Of a stretch of DNA of 64,000 nt, positions 6,851 through 14,879 are shown piece by piece. The notes below the pieces were generated by a model. The model saw nothing but the letters and a program-made list of their open reading frames with translations, made no database searches and was not told where the DNA came from. Each line of letters opens with the position of its first letter. Within the stretch, counting starts at the first letter, position 1. The stretch comes from Laceyella sediminis (GTDB lineage: Bacteria; Bacillota; Bacilli; Thermoactinomycetales; Thermoactinomycetaceae). The translations under genes and the position numbers were made by a program. The DNA is taken from contig NZ_PVTZ01000001.1 in NCBI RefSeq assembly GCF_003003125.1, positions 450,219 through 514,218 on the forward strand. Direction: 5' to 3'.

Positions 6851-7273
6851 CTATTTTCCGCCGAGCAAGATCGCGTGATCCACTTTGATACAACGATCCA
6901 TAACCACCATAATGCCATGTTCTTGCGCCAAGCGGGCCGCTTCCTCATTCACCACGCCTGACTGCATCCAGATTGCGCGCGGTTTCACCTTGACCGCCTC
7001 TTCTACCACAGGCAAAACCGCCTCGCTTCGCCGGAACACATCTACAATGTCAATCGGTTCAGCAATCTCATTCAAGGAAGCGTAGGGACGTTCCCCGAGA
7101 ACCGGTTCTGTCAGATTGGGATTCACCGGAAAAATACGATAGCCCGCTTTTTGCAATGCTTCCGCAATCAGATAACTGGTTCGCTCCGGATTGTTGGAAC
7201 AACCGACGACGGCAATGTTTTTGGCAGTTGCCAGCAATTCTTTTCTTTCCTGATCCGATGGATTTTGAAACAT
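6851..7273 (-). CDS. CoA-binding domain protein, YccU family
   Basis: This 140-residue protein is a single Rossmann-type CoA-binding domain. AKNIAVVGCSNNPERTSYLI forms the first strand-loop-helix, with VNPNLTEPVLGERPYASL next and AIWMQSGVVNEEAARLA near the end. The family binds CoA or acyl-CoA without a known catalytic role. The ATG at 7273 has an AAGGAGGA site, which itself overlaps an earlier in-frame ATG at 7291. It starts 5 bases after the stop of the kinase-like gene, so the two are translationally close partners. Confidence 0.85.
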   Translation of the reverse strand: MFQNPSDQERKELLATAKNIAVVGCSNNPERTSYLIAEALQKAGYRIFPVNPNLTEPVLGERPYASLNEIAEPIDIVDVFRRSEAVLPVVEEAVKVKPRAIWMQSGVVNEEAARLAQEHGIMVVMDRCIKVDHAILLGGK

Positions 7274-7277
7274 GTGA

Positions 7278-7973
7278 TTATCCTCCTTCATTCCGATCGT
7301 GATTGGTTAGTCCTAGACCGAACCGTTGCATGATTTTTTTGCCGAATTCTTGCAAATGAAAAGGGCCGCCCTGTTGTTGCATATAAATATGTTTCACCAT
7401 CTCAATCAACCAAACAGGCAGTTTTTTTCCCTTGATTAAACTGTAAAACGCATTATATCCCTCAACAAGATGATCCCATCTCTTGTCATCACCGGGGTTC
7501 AAGTATTCAGAGACATCAATCACCTTGGCCTTATTTCCTTGCAGAATCACGTTTTTCAAATGAATGTCCCTCGGATTGAGCCCCTTGCTCCTTGCAAATC
7601 GGCGCGCTTCTTCCACTTGCTCGATCACCTGCTCTGGAATGGTGATTCCCCGCTCCAAACATTGGTACAGCGTGGGACCCGGTTCATAACTCAACGCCAA
7701 GTAATTGGTTCCACTCCCACGTAAGCAAGCGAAGTACGGCGAATTTCCCAAGCGTTCATACACTTGTTTTTCCTGTTCTTTTTTGGCGAGCCGATCTGGC
7801 GCGTAACATTTGAACACCAGGTCAGGATAGTTGGGATGCTGGACGACCACCGCATCCGTACCAACGCCGATCAAGCAAAAAGGTGACGGGATATATTCCA
7901 CATCCACTAATTCATTTCGGTCATTCGCATGAACGATGATTTCCTTTAAGCTTGCGTCAAGCTTGTCATCCAT
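7278..7973 (-). CDS. Serine/threonine protein kinase-like protein (YrzF type)
   Basis: This is a compact 231-residue kinase fold. A Gly-rich loop region (LIGVGTDAVVVQ) is followed by a VFKCY lysine position and a catalytic-loop-like segment GLNPRDIHLKNVIL. A DFG-equivalent reads VIDVSEY, with Asp present and Phe-Gly replaced. Such short bacterial kinases resemble YrzF/YbdM of Bacillus. Activity is plausible, but the altered metal-binding motif leaves it open. It is the first gene of a probable three-gene operon with the CoA-binding protein and a small protein. Confidence 0.7.
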   Translation of the reverse strand: MDDKLDASLKEIIVHANDRNELVDVEYIPSPFCLIGVGTDAVVVQHPNYPDLVFKCYAPDRLAKKEQEKQVYERLGNSPYFACLRGSGTNYLALSYEPGPTLYQCLERGITIPEQVIEQVEEARRFARSKGLNPRDIHLKNVILQGNKAKVIDVSEYLNPGDDKRWDHLVEGYNAFYSLIKGKKLPVWLIEMVKHIYMQQQGGPFHLQEFGKKIMQRFGLGLTNHDRNEGG

Positions 7974-8065
7974 TCCGGATCCTCCTGTGATTGAGTGTGC
8001 CCCTGTACCGAATCAAAGATTTCTATTATTCTATAGACAGTATTTTCCCGATTGGAGTGAAGAAC

Positions 8066-8470
8066 ATGCGCCAATGTTATAAGTTATTGGCATCTCTTTT
8101 GCTTGGGGATAGCTTCTTGTTTATCTATTTTTCATGGCAAGGGCGCGTCACTCACCAGATGCCGTTGGATGTGCCGTCGGTGTTGACTACGGCCGCTCCC
8201 TTCCTCATCGCCTGGTTCATGGTCGCATTCTCTATGGGGCTTTATCGCGCTCCGCATCGCCAACCGCTACTGTCGGGTTGGCTCCAGTTGTGCGGCGCGG
8301 TTCTGATCAGCACTTGCTTGGGAACCGCGCTCAGGGCTTGGCATCTGAATCGTCCTTTCGACTGGCTGTTTCTATGCATCACCGCCCTCTTCATGTTGGC
8401 CGCTTTCTCGCTGTGGCGGCTGGGATGGTGCTGGGTTGTCCGACGCTGGCTGGCTACGTCCTCCAACTAA
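8066..8470 (+). CDS. DUF3054 membrane protein
   Basis: This protein of about 134 residues has four predicted transmembrane helices. It opens LLASLLLGDSFLFIYFSWQGR, close to the DUF3054 signature of Asp followed by a phenylalanine-rich helix and Gly-Arg. The start at 8066 has GGAGTGAAG 4-5 bases before the ATG; an upstream in-frame start at 7991 lacks such a site. It converges with cbiB, whose stop codon lies 12 bases beyond. No function is established. Confidence 0.7.
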   Translation: MRQCYKLLASLLLGDSFLFIYFSWQGRVTHQMPLDVPSVLTTAAPFLIAWFMVAFSMGLYRAPHRQPLLSGWLQLCGAVLISTCLGTALRAWHLNRPFDWLFLCITALFMLAAFSLWRLGWCWVVRRWLATSSN

Positions 8471-8482
8471 GTCAATAAAGAG

Positions 8483-9466
8483 CTAAACCAATGCACTGAC
8501 CCCGATCAGGATGGCTACCCACACCCCGGTCGCCCACCACATCACGCGCACTGTTTGCAACAGATGCTTGGCCTGGCGCGGTTCGATCGGGTCTCCCAGC
8601 CGCGCCCGTTCTGACAGGCGCCCATGGTAAACATTTACCCCACCCAATTGGATATGGAGTGCTCCCGCAACTAATGACTCGGGTATTCCGCTGTTGGGGC
8701 TGGGATGAAGATGGGCATCGCGACGGTAAGTGCGCCAAGCCTGTCTGACATCTAAGCGCATGATCCAAAACACCAATAGCAAGACCCCAATTGTCATGCG
8801 GGCAGGGATAAAGTTGCACAAGTCATCCAGGCGAGCCGAAGCTGTCCCCAGATGAAGATAACGCTCAGAGCGGTAACCCACCATCGCATCCAGCGTGTTC
8901 ACCGCCCGATACGCCATCGCCAGAGGCGCCCCCCCGATGGCCGCAAAAAACAGCGGTGCCACGACGGCGTCGACCAGATTTTCGGCGACGGTTTCCACCC
9001 CCCCGCGCACCACCTCTCCTTCATCCAACCCTTCCGTTTGCCTGCTGACGACCATCGCCAGCTGGCGCCTCGCTTCCTCCAGTTTCTGCTTGTTAAGCGC
9101 GCGGTATATGTTCAACCCTGCTTCAGCCAATCCTCGGGGCGCAATCGCCAGCCAAATCATCATCGCTTCCAGCATCCCTCCAGCCAGCGGTTGCCAACCA
9201 TAGGCCAGATGCACCAATCCCGCGCTAACCGCCCAGACTCCACCCACGACCACGATAGGGAAACTGAGCCCAAGCCAACGAATGGGGACACGATGAGTCT
9301 CATTAGACCACCCTCTCTTCTCCAGCCACCAGCCAATCCCCCGATCCATCCAGGAAATCACTTTTCCCATCCCCACTACTGGATGGGGCAACCATCGCGG
9401 ATCTCCGCACATCACATCTAGCAGGCAGGCGAACAATATGATTAAGCCCCAATCCATCTTCCTCAC
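8483..9466 (-). CDS. cbiB: Adenosylcobinamide-phosphate synthase (CbiB/CobD type)
   Basis: This integral membrane protein of about 327 residues contains the family signature LLDVMCGDPRWLPHPVVGMGK at the amino end and GGVETVAENLVDAVVAPLFF in the middle. CbiB joins (R)-1-amino-2-propanol phosphate to adenosylcobyric acid. Here it closes a cobalamin cluster and would use the product of CobD plus the cobyric acid released by CbiZ. The GTG at 9466 overlaps the cbiZ stop by 4 bases; an ATG three codons later is an alternative start. It is the last gene of the cobD-cobU-cobS-cobC-cbiZ-cbiB operon. Confidence 0.92.
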   Translation of the reverse strand: MRKMDWGLIILFACLLDVMCGDPRWLPHPVVGMGKVISWMDRGIGWWLEKRGWSNETHRVPIRWLGLSFPIVVVGGVWAVSAGLVHLAYGWQPLAGGMLEAMMIWLAIAPRGLAEAGLNIYRALNKQKLEEARRQLAMVVSRQTEGLDEGEVVRGGVETVAENLVDAVVAPLFFAAIGGAPLAMAYRAVNTLDAMVGYRSERYLHLGTASARLDDLCNFIPARMTIGVLLLVFWIMRLDVRQAWRTYRRDAHLHPSPNSGIPESLVAGALHIQLGGVNVYHGRLSERARLGDPIEPRQAKHLLQTVRVMWWATGVWVAILIGVSALV

Positions 9467-10152
9467 CGCTTTCTGCGCCGTTCGTTTTCCACCGCTTCTG
9501 TTACTCCCGCATACACCGTCCGCGCAATCGCTTGCCCAAGCGGACTCAGGGTGCCGGCATACGGATGAATGACCCCATCCTGGATGTTCCCCGTGGCGGC
9601 GATAACCACTGCGTCGGTCGTCGTCCCTGTCGCCACCAGCCCTTTGGAATCTGTCACTCCCAAATCGGCTAAAGCCGCTGCTTTCGCTTCTGTGGCCGTG
9701 ATCACCCCGCCTACCAGCGCGGCTGGAGCGACAGCCCCCTCAATCAACAACAAGATATTGATTGTACCAGGCATGCCAAAAGAGGGCTCCCTAAACGTGG
9801 GCCCCTTCTGCCCGGCTCGTGCTGCATTCCCGATCCCAGCCGTCACCCATGTCCTCAATCCAAATGTCGGTGCCTCCGCTGTTTGTTCGCTACCCAACGT
9901 CAAATCAGCCGCGGTCAGCAATACGACTGTTCCTTCTCGCGGTATGCCCCGCGCGGCCAACCATTCGTTGATCTCCTTCGTGGGGTCAAGCGCGTCATAT
10001 TGTTTATCTACATGGCGATTGATGATGCGCACCGCATGTTGCACACCTCCGCCAACCACCGCACTACTCAGGCAAGTGAGGGGTTTTGCTGCGACCAGCT
10101 GAATCATTTCCGCGTCCCATTGCACTGTCAGCCGGCTTTCCTGTGGTAACAT
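9463..10152 (-). CDS. cbiZ: Adenosylcobinamide amidohydrolase CbiZ
   Basis: This 229-residue protein has the CbiZ-type motifs SSAVVGGGVQHAVRIINRHVD, VLLTAADLTLG and a Gly-rich core (IAATGNIQDGVIHPYAGTLS). CbiZ hydrolyses the aminopropanol side chain of adenosylcobinamide to give adenosylcobyric acid, letting the cell reuse incomplete or foreign corrinoids. The start at 10152 has GGGAGGAGTGAG upstream; the same frame runs open back to 10371, but that part overlaps cobC and is not coding. It sits 5 bases after cobC. Together with CbiB it allows complete remodelling of cobinamide. Confidence 0.9.
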   Translation of the reverse strand: MLPQESRLTVQWDAEMIQLVAAKPLTCLSSAVVGGGVQHAVRIINRHVDKQYDALDPTKEINEWLAARGIPREGTVVLLTAADLTLGSEQTAEAPTFGLRTWVTAGIGNAARAGQKGPTFREPSFGMPGTINILLLIEGAVAPAALVGGVITATEAKAAALADLGVTDSKGLVATGTTTDAVVIAATGNIQDGVIHPYAGTLSPLGQAIARTVYAGVTEAVENERRRKR

Positions 10153-10157
10153 CCCAC

Positions 10158-10763
10158 TCACTCCTCCCGTTCTTCCCCAAACTTCCTCACGACTTGCCAC
10201 TCCGTTCCAGTACGTTCTACCAGCCAGCCTTGACCCGTCTGCAACTCCGGCTCCCAAAAAGACTCCCAATCGCGGCGAATCATCCGCGCCCAAAACCATC
10301 GCATCGGCCCACCATGCGTCACAACGCAAACCGTCTCTCCACGATGCCGCTTGATCGCCTGCCGAACCCATGCCATCAAGCGCTGGTCCAGGTCACGTAG
10401 GGTTTCACCGTCTGGAGGAGCATGAAAAAAAGGATTTTCCAACCATTTGCCTACATGTTCGGGATCAGTGCCCATCAGTTCTTCATAGGTTCGCCCTTCC
10501 CAAGCGCCAAATGAGCACTCGCGCAGTGCCGGCGTGAAATGGATGGAAAGAGACGGGTGAGCCTCTTTGATGGCTTGCGCTGTTTCGGCGCATCGCTGCA
10601 GATCACTGGCATAGATGGCATCCAGCTTCAAATCCGCCAATTGGCTGGACAGTTGCAACGCTTGCTTCTTTCCAACCTCCGTCAACGGTTCATCCAGTTG
10701 TCCGCAGTATCTTTTGTCGCGATTGGCTTTCGTTTCCCCGTGCCGAATCCAAACCCATTTCAT
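10158..10763 (-). CDS. cobC: Alpha-ribazole phosphatase (histidine phosphatase family)
   Basis: The 201-residue histidine-phosphatase protein starts MKWVWIRHGETKANRDKRY, carrying the RHGE catalytic motif, and contains IYASDLQRCAETAQ, FGAWEGRTYEEL and VVTHGGPMRW with the second active-site His. Phosphoglycerate mutase-like family members of this kind remove phosphate from alpha-ribazole-5'-phosphate or adenosylcobalamin-5'-phosphate. The cob context supports that role rather than general phosphatase activity. The start overlaps the cobS stop by 4 bases (ATGA), indicating coupled translation. Confidence 0.88.
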   Translation of the reverse strand: MKWVWIRHGETKANRDKRYCGQLDEPLTEVGKKQALQLSSQLADLKLDAIYASDLQRCAETAQAIKEAHPSLSIHFTPALRECSFGAWEGRTYEELMGTDPEHVGKWLENPFFHAPPDGETLRDLDQRLMAWVRQAIKRHRGETVCVVTHGGPMRWFWARMIRRDWESFWEPELQTGQGWLVERTGTEWQVVRKFGEEREE

Positions 10764-11506
10764 CCCAGTTTCACCCCCAACGTAAAAAAGAGCAATGCGG
10801 CGATTTCAGCCCCTTCAATCAAAGCCCCGTATATGTCGCCCGTGCAACCTCCCAACCGGCGAACCGCCGTTTTACCGAGGTACCAGGTCAAAACGAACAC
10901 AATGCCCAACAAGGCGATGCCTTCCCACTCCCACCACCAGATCAGGGGGAGAATGGTAAAAAAACTGGCCGCATTCATGCGCCGCAAAGTTAAGGATTCT
11001 TTCAAGCCGCTTCCCAATCCTTGCGCTTGGGCATAAGGAAACACGAAGATCGCCACAACGGCCGCAAAGCGCGCGAGCATTACCGAACTAGCCCAAGCAA
11101 AAGCTCCGTTCCAGACATGGTACTGTAAGAGATAATACAATGTGGCCGTTTTCAACAACAGAGCGAGAACGCCGGCTAACACTCCCATCGCTCCGACACG
11201 CGGATCTTTCATGATTTGGCGTGTGCGCTCGGGATCACGATTGGCCCCAAACCCATCGGCGGTATCCATCAGGCCATCCAAATGTAATCCGCCAGTGAGA
11301 TAAACCAAACATCCCACATCTAGTACCGCACGCACCATCTGCGGGAACCATCGGGCCACTAGCCAATCGAAACAGACCAACAACAAACCCAATAGCGCCC
11401 CCACCACGGGATACCACATCGGACTGGTCCGATGATCTCCCAACAGCCATCGCCGCGGCATGGGCAATCGGGTCAAAAACGCAACTGCATGTGCAAAACC
11501 GCTCAT
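10760..11506 (-). CDS. cobS: Adenosylcobinamide-GDP ribazoletransferase (cobalamin synthase)
   Basis: This 248-residue polytopic membrane protein begins MSGFAHAVAFLTRLPMPRR and has the CobS hallmark LTGGLHLDGLMDTADGFGANRDPERTRQIMKDPRVGAMGV, an acidic metal-binding stretch. It joins GDP-cobinamide to alpha-ribazole (or its phosphate) in the cytoplasmic membrane. The start at 11506 has GGAGAGTGA upstream and overlaps the cobU stop by 4 bases; the longer frame to 11545 is rejected. It works directly after CobU and with CobC and CobT. Confidence 0.93.
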   Translation of the reverse strand: MSGFAHAVAFLTRLPMPRRWLLGDHRTSPMWYPVVGALLGLLLVCFDWLVARWFPQMVRAVLDVGCLVYLTGGLHLDGLMDTADGFGANRDPERTRQIMKDPRVGAMGVLAGVLALLLKTATLYYLLQYHVWNGAFAWASSVMLARFAAVVAIFVFPYAQAQGLGSGLKESLTLRRMNAASFFTILPLIWWWEWEGIALLGIVFVLTWYLGKTAVRRLGGCTGDIYGALIEGAEIAALLFFTLGVKLG

Positions 11507-12051
11507 CCTTTCACTCTCCACGGCACACCAGATACGACAAACCACACTTCATCCGCCCGTAGTGCCACTTCCTGATTCACCCAGCCAAGCGCATCTTGGA
11601 AACACCGGCCAATCGGATGCATCGACACACCGCCTAAACCTACCTCATCGGTCACGATCACCGCATCTCGCGCCGCCAGACGGTCAAGCCAGGCATGCAC
11701 ATGCGATTCTACCTGCGCCAGCCTCCGGGAGCGCCAACGCGAAGGGTCTTCCCCTTCCGCGAGAGGTTCGCTCATTAACAGATTGCTGACCCAAGCCGTA
11801 AGGCTGTCAACCAACAGTACGCTACCCGTGGGGATCTCTGTGATCACTCCCACCAAATCAAACGCTTCCTCCTTCACTTCCCACTCTTTGGGCCGTTGCC
11901 GCTGATGGGCTATCACACGTGCCTTCATCTCATCGTCCACCACTTGGCTTGTTGCCAAATAGACGACCGGTTTCCCCTCTTTCACACACAACGATTCGGC
12001 GAAACGGCTTTTGCCAGAACGCACGCCGCCCGTTACCAATCGAATTCCCAT
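11503..12051 (-). CDS. cobU: Adenosylcobinamide kinase / adenosylcobinamide-phosphate guanylyltransferase
   Basis: This 182-residue protein begins MGIRLVTGGVRSGKSRFAES, a clear Walker A (GGVRSGKS), and continues with the Walker B-like VLLVDSLTAWVSNLL and the VIVTDEVGLGGV segment typical of CobU. It phosphorylates adenosylcobinamide and then transfers GMP to make GDP-cobinamide. The start at 12051 is set by GAGGAGG 7 bases upstream. The gap from cobD is 10 bases. Confidence 0.93.
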   Translation of the reverse strand: MGIRLVTGGVRSGKSRFAESLCVKEGKPVVYLATSQVVDDEMKARVIAHQRQRPKEWEVKEEAFDLVGVITEIPTGSVLLVDSLTAWVSNLLMSEPLAEGEDPSRWRSRRLAQVESHVHAWLDRLAARDAVIVTDEVGLGGVSMHPIGRCFQDALGWVNQEVALRADEVWFVVSGVPWRVKG

Positions 12052-12061
12052 CGTTTCCTCC

Positions 12062-13174
12062 TCAATCCATGCATGACCGCAAAACAGCGAGCAGCCGGTC
12101 ATTCTCTTCCGGTCTTTTGATGGCAATACGGAAATAATCATCCCCCAATGCTGGATAATTGGCGCAACTCCGGATCAGGACACCTTGGCTGGCGCAGGCG
12201 TGTTGAAGTTGCCGCGCGTCAATCTTGCCGCCGTTGACCCTTCCCAACAGATAGTTGGCTTCGCTTGGGAAAAACGCCATTTCCGAAAACTGAGCCAATT
12301 CTCCAACCATCCGCGCGCGCTCTGGCTCAAGCCAGCGACGCACCGCCAACGCGTGCGCGCGATACACTTCCGGGCGCATCACCTCTTCTCCCGCAATCTG
12401 CGCCAAGCCATTCACATTCCATGGCGTCCGCATCAAGCGCAACCGCGCGGCGACTTCAGGGGCGGCCACCGCATATCCCAACCGCAGGCCGGGCAAAGCG
12501 AAGAATTTCGTCAAAGAGCGCAACACAATCACCTGTGGATGGGCAGAAATCAACCGCACCGCTGAACGTTCTTCACCATCGGCCACGAAATCGAGAAACG
12601 CCTCATCCACAATCAACCAAGTCTGCCACCGCTTCGCCCCTGCCGCCATCTTCTCCATTAGTCCGGCGGGGAGCAGATGGCCAGTGGGATTGTTCGGCGT
12701 CCCTACAAAGAGCGCATCCACTTCCTTCATCAATGCCTCCACCGCAGACGGCTCCGGCAGAAAACCTTCTTCCCAGCAAGTATGAATGGAATGCACGGGT
12801 ATTCCCCGCTTTGTGGCACTGTCCGCATATTCGGCAAAAGCGGGCTGAATCACGCCGACCTTCTGTGGCGACAAGGCCTGCACCAACAAATCGATGAGTT
12901 CAGCCGCTCCATTACCCACGATCACCCCCTCGGCATCCATTTCGTGAAACTGGGCAATCATCCGCCGTAGCACGCGAGCGTCCGGATCGGGATAACGACT
13001 TAACACAGGGACCCCAGGCTCTCTGAGCGCCTGATTTAAAACATCCAACACACTGGACGGGGGGCCGTAAGGATATATGTTTGAACTGAAATCAAGCCAT
13101 GCATTTTCTTCGATTGAGAACATCGCTTGGGCTGTGGCCAGATCCCCGCCGTGCCCAAAACGTTCGATCATCAT
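12062..13174 (-). CDS. cobD: L-threonine-O-3-phosphate decarboxylase (CobD type, class I/II aminotransferase fold)
   Basis: This PLP enzyme of about 370 residues starts (M)MIERFGHGGDLATA. It shows the aminotransferase landmarks LDFSSNIYPYGPP near the start, NNPTGHLL, LIVDEAFLDF and the lysine-bearing VLRSLTKFFALPGLRLGYA. CobD-type proteins make (R)-1-amino-2-propanol phosphate from threonine phosphate for CbiB; homology with histidinol-phosphate aminotransferase is close, but the cob operon decides the assignment. AAGGAC precedes two adjacent ATGs (13174 and 13171). It is the first gene of the cluster. No cobalamin riboswitch is visible upstream. Confidence 0.85.
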   Translation of the reverse strand: MMIERFGHGGDLATAQAMFSIEENAWLDFSSNIYPYGPPSSVLDVLNQALREPGVPVLSRYPDPDARVLRRMIAQFHEMDAEGVIVGNGAAELIDLLVQALSPQKVGVIQPAFAEYADSATKRGIPVHSIHTCWEEGFLPEPSAVEALMKEVDALFVGTPNNPTGHLLPAGLMEKMAAGAKRWQTWLIVDEAFLDFVADGEERSAVRLISAHPQVIVLRSLTKFFALPGLRLGYAVAAPEVAARLRLMRTPWNVNGLAQIAGEEVMRPEVYRAHALAVRRWLEPERARMVGELAQFSEMAFFPSEANYLLGRVNGGKIDARQLQHACASQGVLIRSCANYPALGDDYFRIAIKRPEENDRLLAVLRSCMD

Positions 13175-13297
13175 CTCTGTCCTTCCCTTCTCTTTTCCCT
13201 TCGTTAACCCCTTTTTTAACCTTGCGGTGACCTTTTCAAAGTCTGCCATTTCATCATAACACGCCAGACAGGCACGCTCAGCCCCATTTGTAAAAAA

Positions 13298-13325
13298 GCG
13301 CACTCTCACCATGGAAAGAATGCGC
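13298..13325. terminator. Terminator-like hairpin upstream of cobD
   Basis: GCGCA and TGCGC pair, with further imperfect pairs inside, flanked by A6 on the left and T6 on the right. No gene ends here on either strand, so it may be an attenuator for the cob operon leader or a leftover terminator. Confidence 0.45.
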
Positions 13326-13407
13326 TTTTTTATAAAACCTCTTTAAAATGACGCTTGTCTTCGAATAAGATCAACAAAGACACCTTTTCATCGTCAGGAG
13401 AATGCCT

Positions 13408-13824
13408 ATGGCTGACAACGTGCATTTTCGTTCACGTTTCTTCACCAAAGAAGAAATTCGTGAAAAAGAAGATTGGTTAAACGAACATTTCAACCGCGGC
13501 TATGCCATTGCCACTCTCACCGAGTTGGAAACGGGTTATTTCGCTCATTTGATCCATGATCCTGCCCACCGCCTGCTCACCCGCGCCCGCTTCTTTTATC
13601 GGGGCATGGAAGAAAGCATGGATGCGTGGCTCACCTCAAAACACGAGGATGAATGGCAACATGACATCCATGCGGTAAATGACGGATACTGGGTTGTGAT
13701 CTATCGGCAAAATCCCGCCATCCCACTTCCCGCCTCCAAGCTGTTGTTGATACAATGCGTGGAGTTATGGTGGCTATGGCTGATTGGCACCCTGTTCTTC
13801 GCCCTGCTCTATTTCACCAAGTGA
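13408..13824 (+). CDS. Hypothetical protein with C-terminal membrane anchor
   Basis: No family is recognised. This 138-residue protein (MADNVHFRSRFFTKEEIREK) has a soluble, charged body (residues 1-105) and a C-terminal hydrophobic helix (LWWLWLIGTLFFALLYF) ending in Thr-Lys, so it is probably tail-anchored. The second ATG at 13408 has AGGAGA at proper spacing, while the ATG at 13402 overlaps that site. Its last 51 bases overlap the 3' end of cobT on the opposite strand. Confidence 0.6.
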   Translation: MADNVHFRSRFFTKEEIREKEDWLNEHFNRGYAIATLTELETGYFAHLIHDPAHRLLTRARFFYRGMEESMDAWLTSKHEDEWQHDIHAVNDGYWVVIYRQNPAIPLPASKLLLIQCVELWWLWLIGTLFFALLYFTK

Positions 13825-14865
13825 CGGGTTTGGTTCAGGCAAACCCAGATCGGCGAAGGTGGCCATTTCCCTGGCCAATCCCACAGCTGAATCAAACAGC
13901 GGAAAGCTGAGCGCTGCGCCGCTCGCTTCTCCCAACCGCATGCCGGCCGCAATGAGTGGCTCCAAACCCAATTCTTGCAACAGCACAGCATGAGCCGGTT
14001 CCACCGACAAATGGGAAGCAAATAACACGTCTTTGACCATCGGTTCTAATCTTACGGCAACGAGGGCGGCGGCGGTGGAAATCAAACCATCCATCACCGC
14101 CGGCAATCCCTCTTGCGCCGCCCCCAAATAGCACCCTACCATGCCCGCAATTTCTAATCCACCCAGTTGAGCCAACACTTCGAGCGGACGACTAGGGTCG
14201 GGGCGATGAGTGGCAAGCGCCTGTTTGATCGCCTGTTGCTTTTTAGACAAACTTTCGTCGGAGACCCCCGTGCCGCGGCCAGTCAGGCGCTCCACCTCCA
14301 ACCCGGTGAGCGCCGCGGTCAAAGCTGCCCCCGAAGTCGTATTGCCGATACCCATCTCACCAACAGCCAGCAGGCGCGTTCCTTCTGCCTTCAATCGGCG
14401 AACTACGTCCAGTCCGGCCTGAATGGCTTGCTCCGCTTCATTCAGGCTCATCGCCGGAGCAACCGTGAAATTAGCAGTGCCCTTGCGCACCCGTCTGTCC
14501 ACTACGGGAATTGGCACTTCATCCAACAAACTCCCGACATCAACCACTCTCACTTCTGCTCCATGCTGGCGAGCTAGCACATTGACCGCGGCTTTGCCTT
14601 TGGCGAAATTATGTATCATCAATCCAGTCACGGCCTGCGGATAGGCACTCACCCCTTCTTCCGCGATGCCATGATCCCCGCACATGATGACAATCGCTTT
14701 TTGACCAATATCAGGATGCAATTGTCCAGTGATACCGGCTAGCCTAACATAGATCTGTTCCAACGCACCCAAGCTACCCAACGGCTTGGTCAAATTGTCC
14801 ACATGCCGCTTTGCTTGTCTCTGAACTTCTTCATGCAGTCGTTTGTGATTTATCTGACGCACCAC
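13774..14865 (-). CDS. cobT: Nicotinate-nucleotide--dimethylbenzimidazole phosphoribosyltransferase
   Basis: The 363-residue protein shows CobT hallmarks: LTKPLGSLGALEQIYVRLAG near the start, VIMCGDHGIAEEGVSAYPQ, MGIGNTTSGAALTAALTG and a conserved C-terminal Glu-containing segment MRLGEASGAALSFPL. It activates the lower-ligand base to alpha-ribazole-5'-phosphate for CobS. It begins at GTG (14865 or 14862) with a run of G bases upstream and is 14 bases behind the inositol-phosphatase-like gene, so it is separate from the other cob genes but points the same way. Confidence 0.93.
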   Translation of the reverse strand: MVRQINHKRLHEEVQRQAKRHVDNLTKPLGSLGALEQIYVRLAGITGQLHPDIGQKAIVIMCGDHGIAEEGVSAYPQAVTGLMIHNFAKGKAAVNVLARQHGAEVRVVDVGSLLDEVPIPVVDRRVRKGTANFTVAPAMSLNEAEQAIQAGLDVVRRLKAEGTRLLAVGEMGIGNTTSGAALTAALTGLEVERLTGRGTGVSDESLSKKQQAIKQALATHRPDPSRPLEVLAQLGGLEIAGMVGCYLGAAQEGLPAVMDGLISTAAALVAVRLEPMVKDVLFASHLSVEPAHAVLLQELGLEPLIAAGMRLGEASGAALSFPLFDSAVGLAREMATFADLGLPEPNPSLGEIEQGEEQGANQP

Positions 14866-14879
14866 GATGCCCCCCCTTT

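Noticed and set aside
10153..10371. N-terminal extension of cbiZ by 73 residues
   Set aside because: It lies inside cobC in another frame; a strong ribosome site before 10152 and CbiZ family length fix the shorter start.
13175..13400. Cobalamin riboswitch before cobD
   Set aside because: The B12-box core and the expected multi-stem layout were not found; only a terminator-like hairpin is visible.
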